11,132 nucleotides of DNA from Candidatus Aciduliprofundum sp. (lineage in GTDB: Archaea; Thermoplasmatota; Thermoplasmata; Thermoplasmatales; Aciduliprofundaceae), in the NCBI GenBank assembly GCA_015523135.1, contig WAKY01000047.1, forward strand, positions 1 through 11,132, written 5' to 3'. The position numbers and the translations under genes are program-made. How positions within the stretch are numbered: the first letter of the stretch is position 1; each line of letters begins with the position of its first letter. The notes under the pieces are model-generated. The model had not been told where the DNA came from. It worked only from the letters and a program-made list of their open reading frames with translations, and did not search any database. Positions 4,987 to 10,914 of this stretch are shown in pieces.

Positions 4987-5879
4987 GGTATCACCTTCAC
5001 AGCACTTCTATGTCTTCGGAGAAATATAATGTAGGAAAGGAATGAAAGAAGGAAAATCCATATCAAGGATAGAGAAATGTCTCCGGTAAGCCCAAGTAAA
5101 GACACATTTATAGGATTTGGATCATTAACACCTTGGGGAATTCCTGCAAGAGGATTTAATATTTCTGTAAGTCCCCAAGGACTTATAAATTTAAGTATTT
5201 TCCATTTTAGGGGATATAAGGATATATATTCATTCCATGTTAATGGCTTATCTATATTTCCCATATATGTATTCCCTTCAGAGATGCCAAAGGAGGAGAG
5301 TACATTTAGAAATATTGTTACAAATATGCTTATTATTATACTCCACTCTCTTTTTGGAATAGAAAATCCTAAAATTGTACCAATTAAAGCATAGGATGAA
5401 AGGATAAGAAACACACCAAAACACTCAGGAAGTTGATTTAATACTATTTCATTTACTTGATAGAAGGAAAAGGTAAAAATTATGGCAGCCACCAGGGAAA
5501 TTATAAAAGAGGTAACAGTTATAACTATCAATTGTGAAATAAATAAACTTCCTTTTTTAGAGTGAGTTATTAGTATGCTATTCATACCGTTCCCCTCATT
5601 TCTTGATATGAAGAATGCCATTATGGAGGGAAGAATAAGAGACATATATATTATGAAATCACTCCAGTAGGAAATGGTGGTGCCCGCCATCCTTAGATGG
5701 ATGACTTCTGGGTCAACAGCGGGAGAGGTTGTCACATAATTGATATACCAATCATGATAATAAGAACTTTGTGAGAATGAAAAGGTAATGCTAAAAACCA
5801 TACTTATGATAATAAGAAATAGGAAAAAATATCTAAACATTTTCCAAGAATATTTAAGATGTATGAAAATATCGTTCAT
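4983..5879 (-). CDS. ABC transporter permease, ABC-2 type
   Basis: Membrane half of an ABC transporter, 298 residues with six predicted membrane segments (about 15-35, 74-92, 111-138, 152-174, 177-198, 267-287). Two sizeable loops, about 36-73 and 199-266, are predicted outside. Charged KREW (176-179) and SRNEGNGMN (92-100) segments sit on the cytoplasmic side, the latter matching the coupling-helix region of ABC-2 permeases, which usually export drugs, lipids, ions or peptides. Both ends overlap the neighbouring genes by four bases (ATGA): the ATPase upstream and the small anchored protein downstream. The start at 5879 has GGGGGGAG (minus strand, 5885-5892) as a strong Shine-Dalgarno. The family follows from topology and operon context rather than one motif; substrate is unknown. 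Confidence 0.85.
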   Translation of the reverse strand: MNDIFIHLKYSWKMFRYFFLFLIIISMVFSITFSFSQSSYYHDWYINYVTTSPAVDPEVIHLRMAGTTISYWSDFIIYMSLILPSIMAFFISRNEGNGMNSILITHSKKGSLFISQLIVITVTSFIISLVAAIIFTFSFYQVNEIVLNQLPECFGVFLILSSYALIGTILGFSIPKREWSIIISIFVTIFLNVLSSFGISEGNTYMGNIDKPLTWNEYISLYPLKWKILKFISPWGLTEILNPLAGIPQGVNDPNPINVSLLGLTGDISLSLIWIFLLSFLSYIIFLRRHRSAVKVIP

Positions 5880-6715
5880 TTATACTCCCCCCTATAGAGC
5901 CTTTTGTAGATTTCTTCTATGCCTTCAGGTCTAATTTCATAAATTTTAACTTTATTTTTTACCAGAACCTCTACTATCTGCGGGATTTCCTCTCTCTCGC
6001 ATTTTATTAATAGAGAATGATTATCCACTTCTTCGGCTTCAATATCATTTGGAATTTCTCCTTCAAAAAATATTCTGAAAAGAGGTGTTTTTTTCAATCT
6101 ATAATCTAGAAGAATTTTTCCGTGGTCCATAAAAATAATTCTGTCACATATCGGCATAAGATGTGATAGAATATGAGAAGAAATTAATATGGTCTTTTTT
6201 CTATCTTTAATATCTTCGATAAAATCTCTCATCCATAAGGTCATTGAAGGGTCCAGACCAGAAAAAGGTTCATCGAGAATGAGAAACTCTGGTTGATGAA
6301 CGATAGCTCTTAGTAACGCAAGACGCTTTTTTTGTCCGTGAGAAAGATTGTTTGGATACTCTCTTACCTTGTTTATCAATCCAAACTTTTTAAAAAGCAC
6401 TTTTATTTTTTCATCTGGAATTCCATGAAGTTCAGATAGATACATTATATTTTCATAAACATTTAAATCAAGAAAAACCGGCTCTTCTTCTACATATCCT
6501 ACAGGTTTTTTGATTTTTAGATGAACATACCCACTATCGGGGGAAAGAAGACCAACCATTATTTTTATTAAGGTACTTTTACCTGCTCCATTTGGACCTA
6601 CCAGCCCCACCGTAGAGCCCTTCTCTATAGAAAAGGATATCCCGTTTAATGCTTTAACTGGATGTATTAATTTATTGTAGGTCTTATATAACTTATTTAC
6701 CCTTGCTATGTACAT
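5876..6715 (-). CDS. ABC transporter ATP-binding protein
   Basis: Nucleotide-binding subunit that powers the permease encoded just downstream. In the 279-residue product: Walker A GPNGAGKST (40-48), a Q-loop in which Glu (GYVEEEP, 73-79) takes the usual Gln place, signature LSHGQ (124-128, His for the first Gly of LSGGQ), Walker B FLILDEP (144-150), D-loop SGLDP (152-156) and switch His181. Residues after about 205 form a C-terminal regulatory extension typical of ABC-2 exporters. ATG at 6715 is preferred over ATG 6739 because GGTGGGAG lies just upstream and because the protein then begins at the first strand; the upstream ATG has no Shine-Dalgarno. The gene overlaps the preceding one by 23 bases and the permease by four. 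Confidence 0.95.
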   Translation of the reverse strand: MYIARVNKLYKTYNKLIHPVKALNGISFSIEKGSTVGLVGPNGAGKSTLIKIMVGLLSPDSGYVHLKIKKPVGYVEEEPVFLDLNVYENIMYLSELHGIPDEKIKVLFKKFGLINKVREYPNNLSHGQKKRLALLRAIVHQPEFLILDEPFSGLDPSMTLWMRDFIEDIKDRKKTILISSHILSHLMPICDRIIFMDHGKILLDYRLKKTPLFRIFFEGEIPNDIEAEEVDNHSLLIKCEREEIPQIVEVLVKNKVKIYEIRPEGIEEIYKRLYRGEYK

Positions 6716-7478
6716 ATTCTCCCACCCAGTAATTTCCATAAGGTGTTATAAGGATAATATCTGCTTGAGATACCTCAATATTTTCTTTATCTAAATCAAT
6801 AGATAACCCCATTCCTGAGTAGTTGAACTCGATGTATTTGGTATAATGTGTTGTAAAATTTGACTTTGTAATTTCAATTTTACCCTGAAAATCAAGAGGT
6901 TTTGTGGAATTAATGATCAATTTTGAGCCATTTAACTCTGCTGAGATTCCTTTGAGATAGAAAATTGAGTTATAATTGATTATAAACTGTGGTATAATGT
7001 TTCCATATGGAATTGCATAAGCATCTATATAAACAAAATAGTAACCGGCAAGTGCGTGATAATAAGTATTATATCCTGGAATTGTACAATTCCATTCAAA
7101 TTTGAAAACTTTCTTTTTATTGTTGATTACAAATGGCAAATGCCCAGATTGCATTGATGAGCGGTGAATTAATTCATCTCTCAGAGTTTTGTTACTCAGT
7201 ACCTGCTCTGGAGATATATTATTAGGAATCCGATATATCCCTAGTCCTCCACTATGTGTATTTTCATTGCTTATTTCAAACGGATATTTTGTGGTACCAA
7301 TTTTTACATAAATTACGACATTTTCACCCATATCCACCTCTTTTTTGTTTACAGTAAGATATATAGGTACTATATGAGTCATATTGGAAAGTCCCTGATA
7401 AATATAGATTCCTATACCCACACCTACTAATATGCCAATTATAATTATTACATACACTTTCTTATTTGAGATTTTCAT
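6693..7478 (-). CDS. Membrane-anchored extracytoplasmic protein of unknown function, rich in N-glycosylation sequons
   Basis: A 261-residue protein of no family I recognise. One membrane segment (about 8-28) follows a lysine-rich N-terminus; the remaining 230 residues should face outward. Residues 37-68 (PIYLTVNKKEVDMGENVVIY...) resemble the start of an Ig-like or CARDB-like beta-sandwich, and the whole protein is strand-rich. Eight N-X-S/T sequons are seen, at Asn32, 87, 96, 130, 183, 190, 207 and 219. Start ATG at 7478 has GGTGATT (minus strand, 7484-7490). Its end overlaps the ATPase gene by 23 bases, so the two are translationally coupled; this suggests an accessory, binding or protective subunit of the transporter. 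The intergenic region upstream may carry its own promoter. Function unknown. Confidence 0.82.
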   Translation of the reverse strand: MKISNKKVYVIIIIGILVGVGIGIYIYQGLSNMTHIVPIYLTVNKKEVDMGENVVIYVKIGTTKYPFEISNENTHSGGLGIYRIPNNISPEQVLSNKTLRDELIHRSSMQSGHLPFVINNKKKVFKFEWNCTIPGYNTYYHALAGYYFVYIDAYAIPYGNIIPQFIINYNSIFYLKGISAELNGSKLIINSTKPLDFQGKIEITKSNFTTHYTKYIEFNYSGMGLSIDLDKENIEVSQADIILITPYGNYWVGEYVHSKGK

Positions 7479-7483
7479 AGATA

Positions 7484-7525
7484 ATCACCTTTTACTTAAA
7501 AAGAAATGAAATATTTAAATTTATA
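7484..7525 (-). promoter_or_regulatory. Possible internal promoter and terminator between secreted-protein gene and the rest of the operon
   Basis: On the minus strand TATATAAATTTAAATATTT begins at the stop codon of the secreted-protein gene and could act as a TATA box, with initiation near 7488-7495, just before the GGTGATT Shine-Dalgarno. The following TTTCATTTCTTTTT is a T-rich tract that could terminate part of the upstream transcripts. Together they would allow the secreted protein to be expressed at a level different from the transporter. Confidence 0.4.
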
Positions 7526-8288
7526 TAGGGGTTTCATTTGCAGTGGAACCAAAGGTGAAGGATATTATAATTTTACTGTCTTTGCTGTCGTACCATACCC
7601 ATTTATGATATAGTCCCTTTACATAGATTTGTATATTTTGTCCTCCCAAACTTAAATAAGGAACACTTACAGATGCAGTATAGTATCTAGCTGTATCATA
7701 GTCTCCAGTGATATCACCAACAACCTCAAATTCTTCATTTGTCATTCTTAGCGGTTTTAGGGTGTAATGATATACCGGTATAGTCCAAGAAATATAACTT
7801 TGTACATCTAGATGCGCCTCTGCTCCCAAAACCTGTATGGCTTCTCCGCCACCTATTGCAAATCCATAGGTGACAGTACCTCCATATTCTTCTTTTATAA
7901 TGGAGTTTGGAAGATATTTATCAATGCGACCCTGGGAATTTCCACTTTTAGGATTGTACATTTTTATAGTAACTGTATGGTGATCACTATTTCCATCTTT
8001 TAATCCCCAGCTATCATGATCCGCAGGGGACTGATATACTTTCATTGTATACAGAAGTCCAACTCCATAGGGTGACATTGGATAATTTGGATCTTCATAT
8101 GCATCAATTACTACTTTCAGCGTATTTCCATAACTATCTGATCTTTGTTTAATCTCGTAAGTAATAAATTGGGCGTTTCCATGCGTTCCTGCAAATCCAC
8201 CAGCACTCGCAGATGGAGAGAGTGCTAAAACCAAGAGGGACATTGTAGCTATAAAGCCAACTAACTTTATAATATCTATACCATTCAT
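7521..8288 (-). CDS. Secreted protein of unknown function, first gene of the ABC operon
   Basis: A 255-residue protein I do not recognise. It carries a classic Sec signal peptide: Lys8, hydrophobic core about 9-23, and an A-X-A site (SASA, 26-29) giving a mature protein beginning GGFAG. There is no second membrane segment or C-terminal anchor, so it should be released. The mature part has no cysteine, is rich in Tyr, Gly, Ser and Thr, and looks beta-stranded, with a Gly-rich stretch YGFAIGGGEA (141-150) and one sequon (Asn251). The ATG at 8288 has no Shine-Dalgarno; a TATA box about 34 bases upstream suggests a nearly leaderless mRNA. It leads the operon with an ABC exporter and two anchored proteins, so it may be a secreted effector, structural protein or ligand of that system; this is inference. 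Confidence 0.85.
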   Translation of the reverse strand: MNGIDIIKLVGFIATMSLLVLALSPSASAGGFAGTHGNAQFITYEIKQRSDSYGNTLKVVIDAYEDPNYPMSPYGVGLLYTMKVYQSPADHDSWGLKDGNSDHHTVTIKMYNPKSGNSQGRIDKYLPNSIIKEEYGGTVTYGFAIGGGEAIQVLGAEAHLDVQSYISWTIPVYHYTLKPLRMTNEEFEVVGDITGDYDTARYYTASVSVPYLSLGGQNIQIYVKGLYHKWVWYDSKDSKIIISFTFGSTANETPI

Positions 8289-8305
8289 ATAGGTGAGTAT
8301 ACAGT

Positions 8306-8330
8306 TATATATATATATATATAAAATTTA
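8306..8330 (-). promoter_or_regulatory. Promoter of the secreted-protein/ABC operon containing a (TA)9 run
   Basis: On the minus strand TAAATTTTATATA leads into nine consecutive TA dinucleotides (8306-8323). A TATA box centred near 8322 would place transcription start near 8296, eight bases before the ATG at 8288. The dinucleotide run is a simple repeat that can change length during replication and would alter TATA-to-start spacing. Confidence 0.55.
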
Positions 8331-8362
8331 CGGTCATCAGAGAAGTCGGTTGTCAGAGAAGT
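8331..8362. repeat. Two tandem 16-bp repeats next to the operon promoter (operator candidate)
   Basis: CGGTCATCAGAGAAGT (8331-8346) is followed without a gap by CGGTTGTCAGAGAAGT (8347-8362); 14 of 16 positions agree. They end where the BRE/TATA of the minus-strand operon begins, in the position of an activator site or of a repressor blocking TFB. The 16-bp period is about one and a half helical turns. Confidence 0.6.
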
Positions 8363-8592
8363 TCAACATTTTAACTAAAAAAATAAGTCAGTGATGATAA
8401 ATAAAAAGTTGGCAAGAAATCTTAATTTTTTAAGGGAGGTACTCATTTGCTTAGATGAATCTTTTAAACACAAACCGTAATATATCTAATATTTAATTCT
8501 ATCTTTCATCCCTCTTTTTTCTTCTCTATTTTTGCTTAATTTTCCTCTTAGCATGGTAAAATCTAAATGATTGATTATCATACACTCCTATA
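8363..8592. other. Intergenic region between the divergent ABC operon and the channel operon
   Basis: No gene of normal size is seen. On the plus strand TTTTTTAAG (8426-8434) could be a TATA box and would start a transcript at about 8456, at a 13-codon frame from ATG 8455 to TAA 8494-8496. A T6 run (8515-8520) and a pyrimidine-rich tract to about 8550 follow, so a short RNA of about 65 bases is conceivable. A strong Shine-Dalgarno-like GGGAGGT (8434-8440) precedes only a three-codon frame. The last 40 bases probably hold the channel gene's promoter. Confidence 0.3.
8557..8568 (+). promoter_or_regulatory. Weak TATA-like element of the channel operon
   Basis: TAAAATCTAAAT, centred about 27 bases before the ATG at 8593, would produce a leaderless transcript, in keeping with the lack of any Shine-Dalgarno before that ATG. 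The match to consensus is only moderate. Confidence 0.35.
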
Positions 8593-9534
8593 ATGATTTC
8601 ATCCTTTCCTCTCAAGAATCGGCTTATTTTGTTTATTCTTATGGTTCTAACCACTATATTATTGGGAAGTTTAGGTTATGTTTTAATAAAGATTCTCGTA
8701 GAGCATGAAAGTGTTAGCTTGACAGATGCAATATATTTTAGTGTGGTTACAATCTCTACCCTTGGCTATTATCCCTCTGGCGTAAGTTTGCATAGCGAAA
8801 TTGGCAAATGGTTTACCATATTTTATTTGATTTTTGGTCTCGGTGTAATTTTCGGGGGTATTCAAGCTCTTCTTGGCCCGTGGATAGAGTTGAAAGTTAA
8901 GAGTGCAGTACAGGAGAAAAAAGTGCCTGTGCCGCAAGATGCCCATGTTATCATAGCTGGTTATAACGATGTAGCTGATGTTATCATGGACGAGTTAGAA
9001 TTTCTTGATATACCATTTGTTGTTGTTGATGATAACGCACCAGCTGACAAGCCATCCTTAAACGGAAAGCCCACAGAGATGGAGAATTTAATTAAAGCAA
9101 ATATTGAAAGAGCAAGAGCTTTAGTGGCACTTGGAGATAATGAAATGAATGCTGTGACTGTGATAACCGCCAGAAAATTGAACAAGAAATTAAATATAAT
9201 TGCCCTTTCTCATAATGAAGGGGTCAAGGATATTCTTAAGAAATGTGGGGTAAATGTAGTAGTTTCTAGAGACGAATTAATAAGCTCCATTCTTTCCCAC
9301 TGGATAAAAAATGATTTTGTCCAGGCATTTGCGGGTGAGATTTTCAAAGATATGGTGTTGGAAGAGCATAGGGTTGATAAATATGCGGGCAAGAGCATAA
9401 TGGAGCTCAATATGAGAGAGAAAAAGGGTTTGGTTATAGGTATATACAGAAATGGGCAATTGCTGGTAAACCCGCAACCTGAGATGGTTCTGAAGAAAGG
9501 AGATATACTTCTTATTTTTAAAGGAGGTGCTTAA
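8593..9534 (+). CDS. Two-TM potassium-channel-like protein with cytoplasmic RCK (TrkA N + C) domain, atypical filter
   Basis: Ion-channel subunit of the MthK kind, 313 residues. TM1 spans about 10-35, a pore helix and filter 44-63, TM2 about 73-98, then a linker and an RCK domain: TrkA-N part 117-225 (HVIIAGYNDVADVIMDEL, acidic VVVDDN after strand 2) and TrkA-C part about 258-311. Such proteins form tetramers gated by ligands bound to an octameric RCK ring. The filter reads TLGYYP (56-61) where K+ channels have TVGYGD, so the second filter glycine and the Asp are missing; selectivity may differ. No Shine-Dalgarno precedes the ATG. The frame ends at TAA 9532-9534 and continues in the same frame as the next gene, another RCK. 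Family call is firm; K+ as the ion is uncertain. Confidence 0.88.
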   Translation: MISSFPLKNRLILFILMVLTTILLGSLGYVLIKILVEHESVSLTDAIYFSVVTISTLGYYPSGVSLHSEIGKWFTIFYLIFGLGVIFGGIQALLGPWIELKVKSAVQEKKVPVPQDAHVIIAGYNDVADVIMDELEFLDIPFVVVDDNAPADKPSLNGKPTEMENLIKANIERARALVALGDNEMNAVTVITARKLNKKLNIIALSHNEGVKDILKKCGVNVVVSRDELISSILSHWIKNDFVQAFAGEIFKDMVLEEHRVDKYAGKSIMELNMREKKGLVIGIYRNGQLLVNPQPEMVLKKGDILLIFKGGA

Positions 9535-9537
9535 TTG
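9523..9537 (+). promoter_or_regulatory. Strong Shine-Dalgarno that fixes the TTG start of the second RCK gene
   Basis: GGAGGTG (9523-9529), five bases before TTG 9535-9537, is a near-complete anti-16S match. It is embedded in the last codons (Gly-Gly-Ala) of the channel gene, whose TAA directly abuts the TTG. It supports re-initiation by terminating ribosomes. Confidence 0.7.
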
Positions 9538-10155
9538 CTCATCTGTGGCTATAATTCAATAACCAAGCGGTTAGAGGGCAAGATAATAGATGAAACTGCA
9601 GAGGGAAAGAACAATATTAAGGCCGATCCTTCAGATCCCCAAGTTCTCATAAAAGCTGGTATAAAAAAAGAGGATATTGTAATAATTGCTATGGATAACG
9701 ATGAAAAGAACATTTATATTACTCTTTTAGCGAGAGAATTAAATCCCAAGATAAAGATAGCAGTTGTTGTGAAGAAGAAAGAAAGTGTTAGCAAAGTTTA
9801 CGGTGCTGGGGCGGATTATGTTGTTTTAGAAAGTGAGCTTATAGGTAAAGAGATTTTGAGGTATTTGCTGGCACCAAAGGTTGCATCTTTTATGGAAAGG
9901 GTTATAGTTTCTGAGGAGCTCCAACTGATAGGAATGAAATTGCCGAAATTTTATGTGGATAAGAGAATCAAGGACACAGATATAAGGAAAAAGATAGGAT
10001 TGATTATAGCCATAAAAAGAGGAGAAGAGATCATAAGAAATCCAAAACCTGATACTGTTTTGAAAGAGGATGATATTCTCATATTTCTTTTGCAGGGAAA
10101 AGAGATAAATAAGATAAGAGGGATAATGGGGCAATGGATTTTACAGAAGTCTTAG
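9535..10155 (+). CDS. RCK/TrkA-type regulatory protein, in frame with the channel gene
   Basis: A soluble 206-residue protein made of one RCK unit: TrkA-N part about 1-115 (LICGYN, IIDE, ADPSDPQVLIKAGI, DIVIIAMDNDEKNI, ADYVVLESELIGKEI) and TrkA-C part about 128-188 (VDKRIKDTDIRKKIGLIIAI ends with a typical DDILIFLLQG). RCK domains bind nucleotides or cations and gate K+ channels or transporters. It starts with TTG immediately after the channel's TAA, in the same frame; with that stop removed the two would be a tandem-RCK channel subunit like BK or GsuK. The N-terminus is compressed: only about eight residues separate GYN from the second strand (KIIDE), where about twenty are usual, so the Rossmann nucleotide site is probably lost. 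It overlaps the next gene by 22 bases. Confidence 0.85.
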   Translation: MLICGYNSITKRLEGKIIDETAEGKNNIKADPSDPQVLIKAGIKKEDIVIIAMDNDEKNIYITLLARELNPKIKIAVVVKKKESVSKVYGAGADYVVLESELIGKEILRYLLAPKVASFMERVIVSEELQLIGMKLPKFYVDKRIKDTDIRKKIGLIIAIKRGEEIIRNPKPDTVLKEDDILIFLLQGKEINKIRGIMGQWILQKS

Positions 10156-10910
10156 CAGATACAGCTTATAAGGCTTACGAGAAAAAACTTTTTGAGTTAG
10201 TTAAAAAAGGAAAAATTCCCAAGCATGTTGGTATAATAATGGACGGTAATAGAAGATTTGCCAAAGAATTGGATATGAAGCCAACTCAAGGACATATAGA
10301 GGGAAGGGATAAGCTAGAAGAGGTTATTGAGTGGTGTAGAGAGCTTGGAATTAAAATTCTCACAGTTTATGCTTTTTCGACCGAGAATTTTAACAGGAGC
10401 AAGGAAGAAGTTCTTGAGCTTATGAGATTGTTTATTGAGAATTTGAAAAAGGCGGCGGATGATGAGAGAGTTCATAAGAATGGGATAAGAATAAAGGTTA
10501 TAGGTCAGAGAGATATACTTCCAAATGAATTGAGAGAAGCAATAGAGTATGCGGAAGAGAGAACAAAAGATTATGATAATTTCTTTTTCAACATAGCTAT
10601 CGCTTATGGGGGAAGGGAAGAAATAATAAAAGCCATAAAGGAAATTGCTCAGGAAGTTAAAGATGGAAAATTGGATGTAGAGGATATAACTGAAGAAACA
10701 GTTAGAAAATATCTTTATACCCGAGATTTGCCAGATCCAGATTTAATTCTCCGCACATCTGGCGAGGAGAGAATAAGTAATTTTCTTCTCTGGCAAAGTG
10801 CATACAGTGAGTTCTACTTTGCTGATATTTATTGGCCTACATTCCGCAAGATAGATTTTCTCCGTGCAATTCGCTCCTATCAAATGAGGCAGAGAAGGTT
10901 TGGGAGGTAA
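10134..10910 (+). CDS. uppS: Cis-prenyltransferase (undecaprenyl/polyprenyl diphosphate synthase family)
   Basis: Condenses isopentenyl diphosphate units in cis onto a short allylic diphosphate to make long polyprenyl diphosphates, precursors of dolichol-type carriers for surface glycosylation in archaea. The 258-residue product has all family blocks: HVGIIMDGNRRFAKE (31-45, catalytic Asp37), QGHIEGRDKLEEVIEWC (52-68), TVYAFSTENFNRS (about 77-89), FNIAIAYGGREEI, and LPDPDLILRTSGEERISNF followed by LLWQSAYSEFYF near the C-terminus. It overlaps the RCK gene by 22 bases, so it is in the channel operon. Length is usual for the archaeal enzymes. The chain length and final acceptor cannot be told from sequence. 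It fits functionally with the isoprenoid kinases 7 kb upstream. Confidence 0.95.
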   Translation: MDFTEVLADTAYKAYEKKLFELVKKGKIPKHVGIIMDGNRRFAKELDMKPTQGHIEGRDKLEEVIEWCRELGIKILTVYAFSTENFNRSKEEVLELMRLFIENLKKAADDERVHKNGIRIKVIGQRDILPNELREAIEYAEERTKDYDNFFFNIAIAYGGREEIIKAIKEIAQEVKDGKLDVEDITEETVRKYLYTRDLPDPDLILRTSGEERISNFLLWQSAYSEFYFADIYWPTFRKIDFLRAIRSYQMRQRRFGR

Positions 10911-10914
10911 AATT

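Noticed and set aside
5077..5394. A 105-codon plus-strand frame opposite the permease
   Set aside because: The permease frame is supported by topology, Shine-Dalgarno and ATGA overlaps; the plus-strand frame has none of these.
4561..8288. The ABC operon as a recently transferred island on base composition
   Set aside because: It is AT-rich by eye, but parts of the cis-prenyltransferase gene are similarly AT-rich, and there are no tRNA, integrase or transposase genes or flanking repeats.
8549..8560. 12-mer TAGCATGGTAAA shared with 81-92, both upstream of gene starts
   Set aside because: A few 12-base matches are expected by chance in an AT-rich window this long, and the positions relative to the start codons differ.
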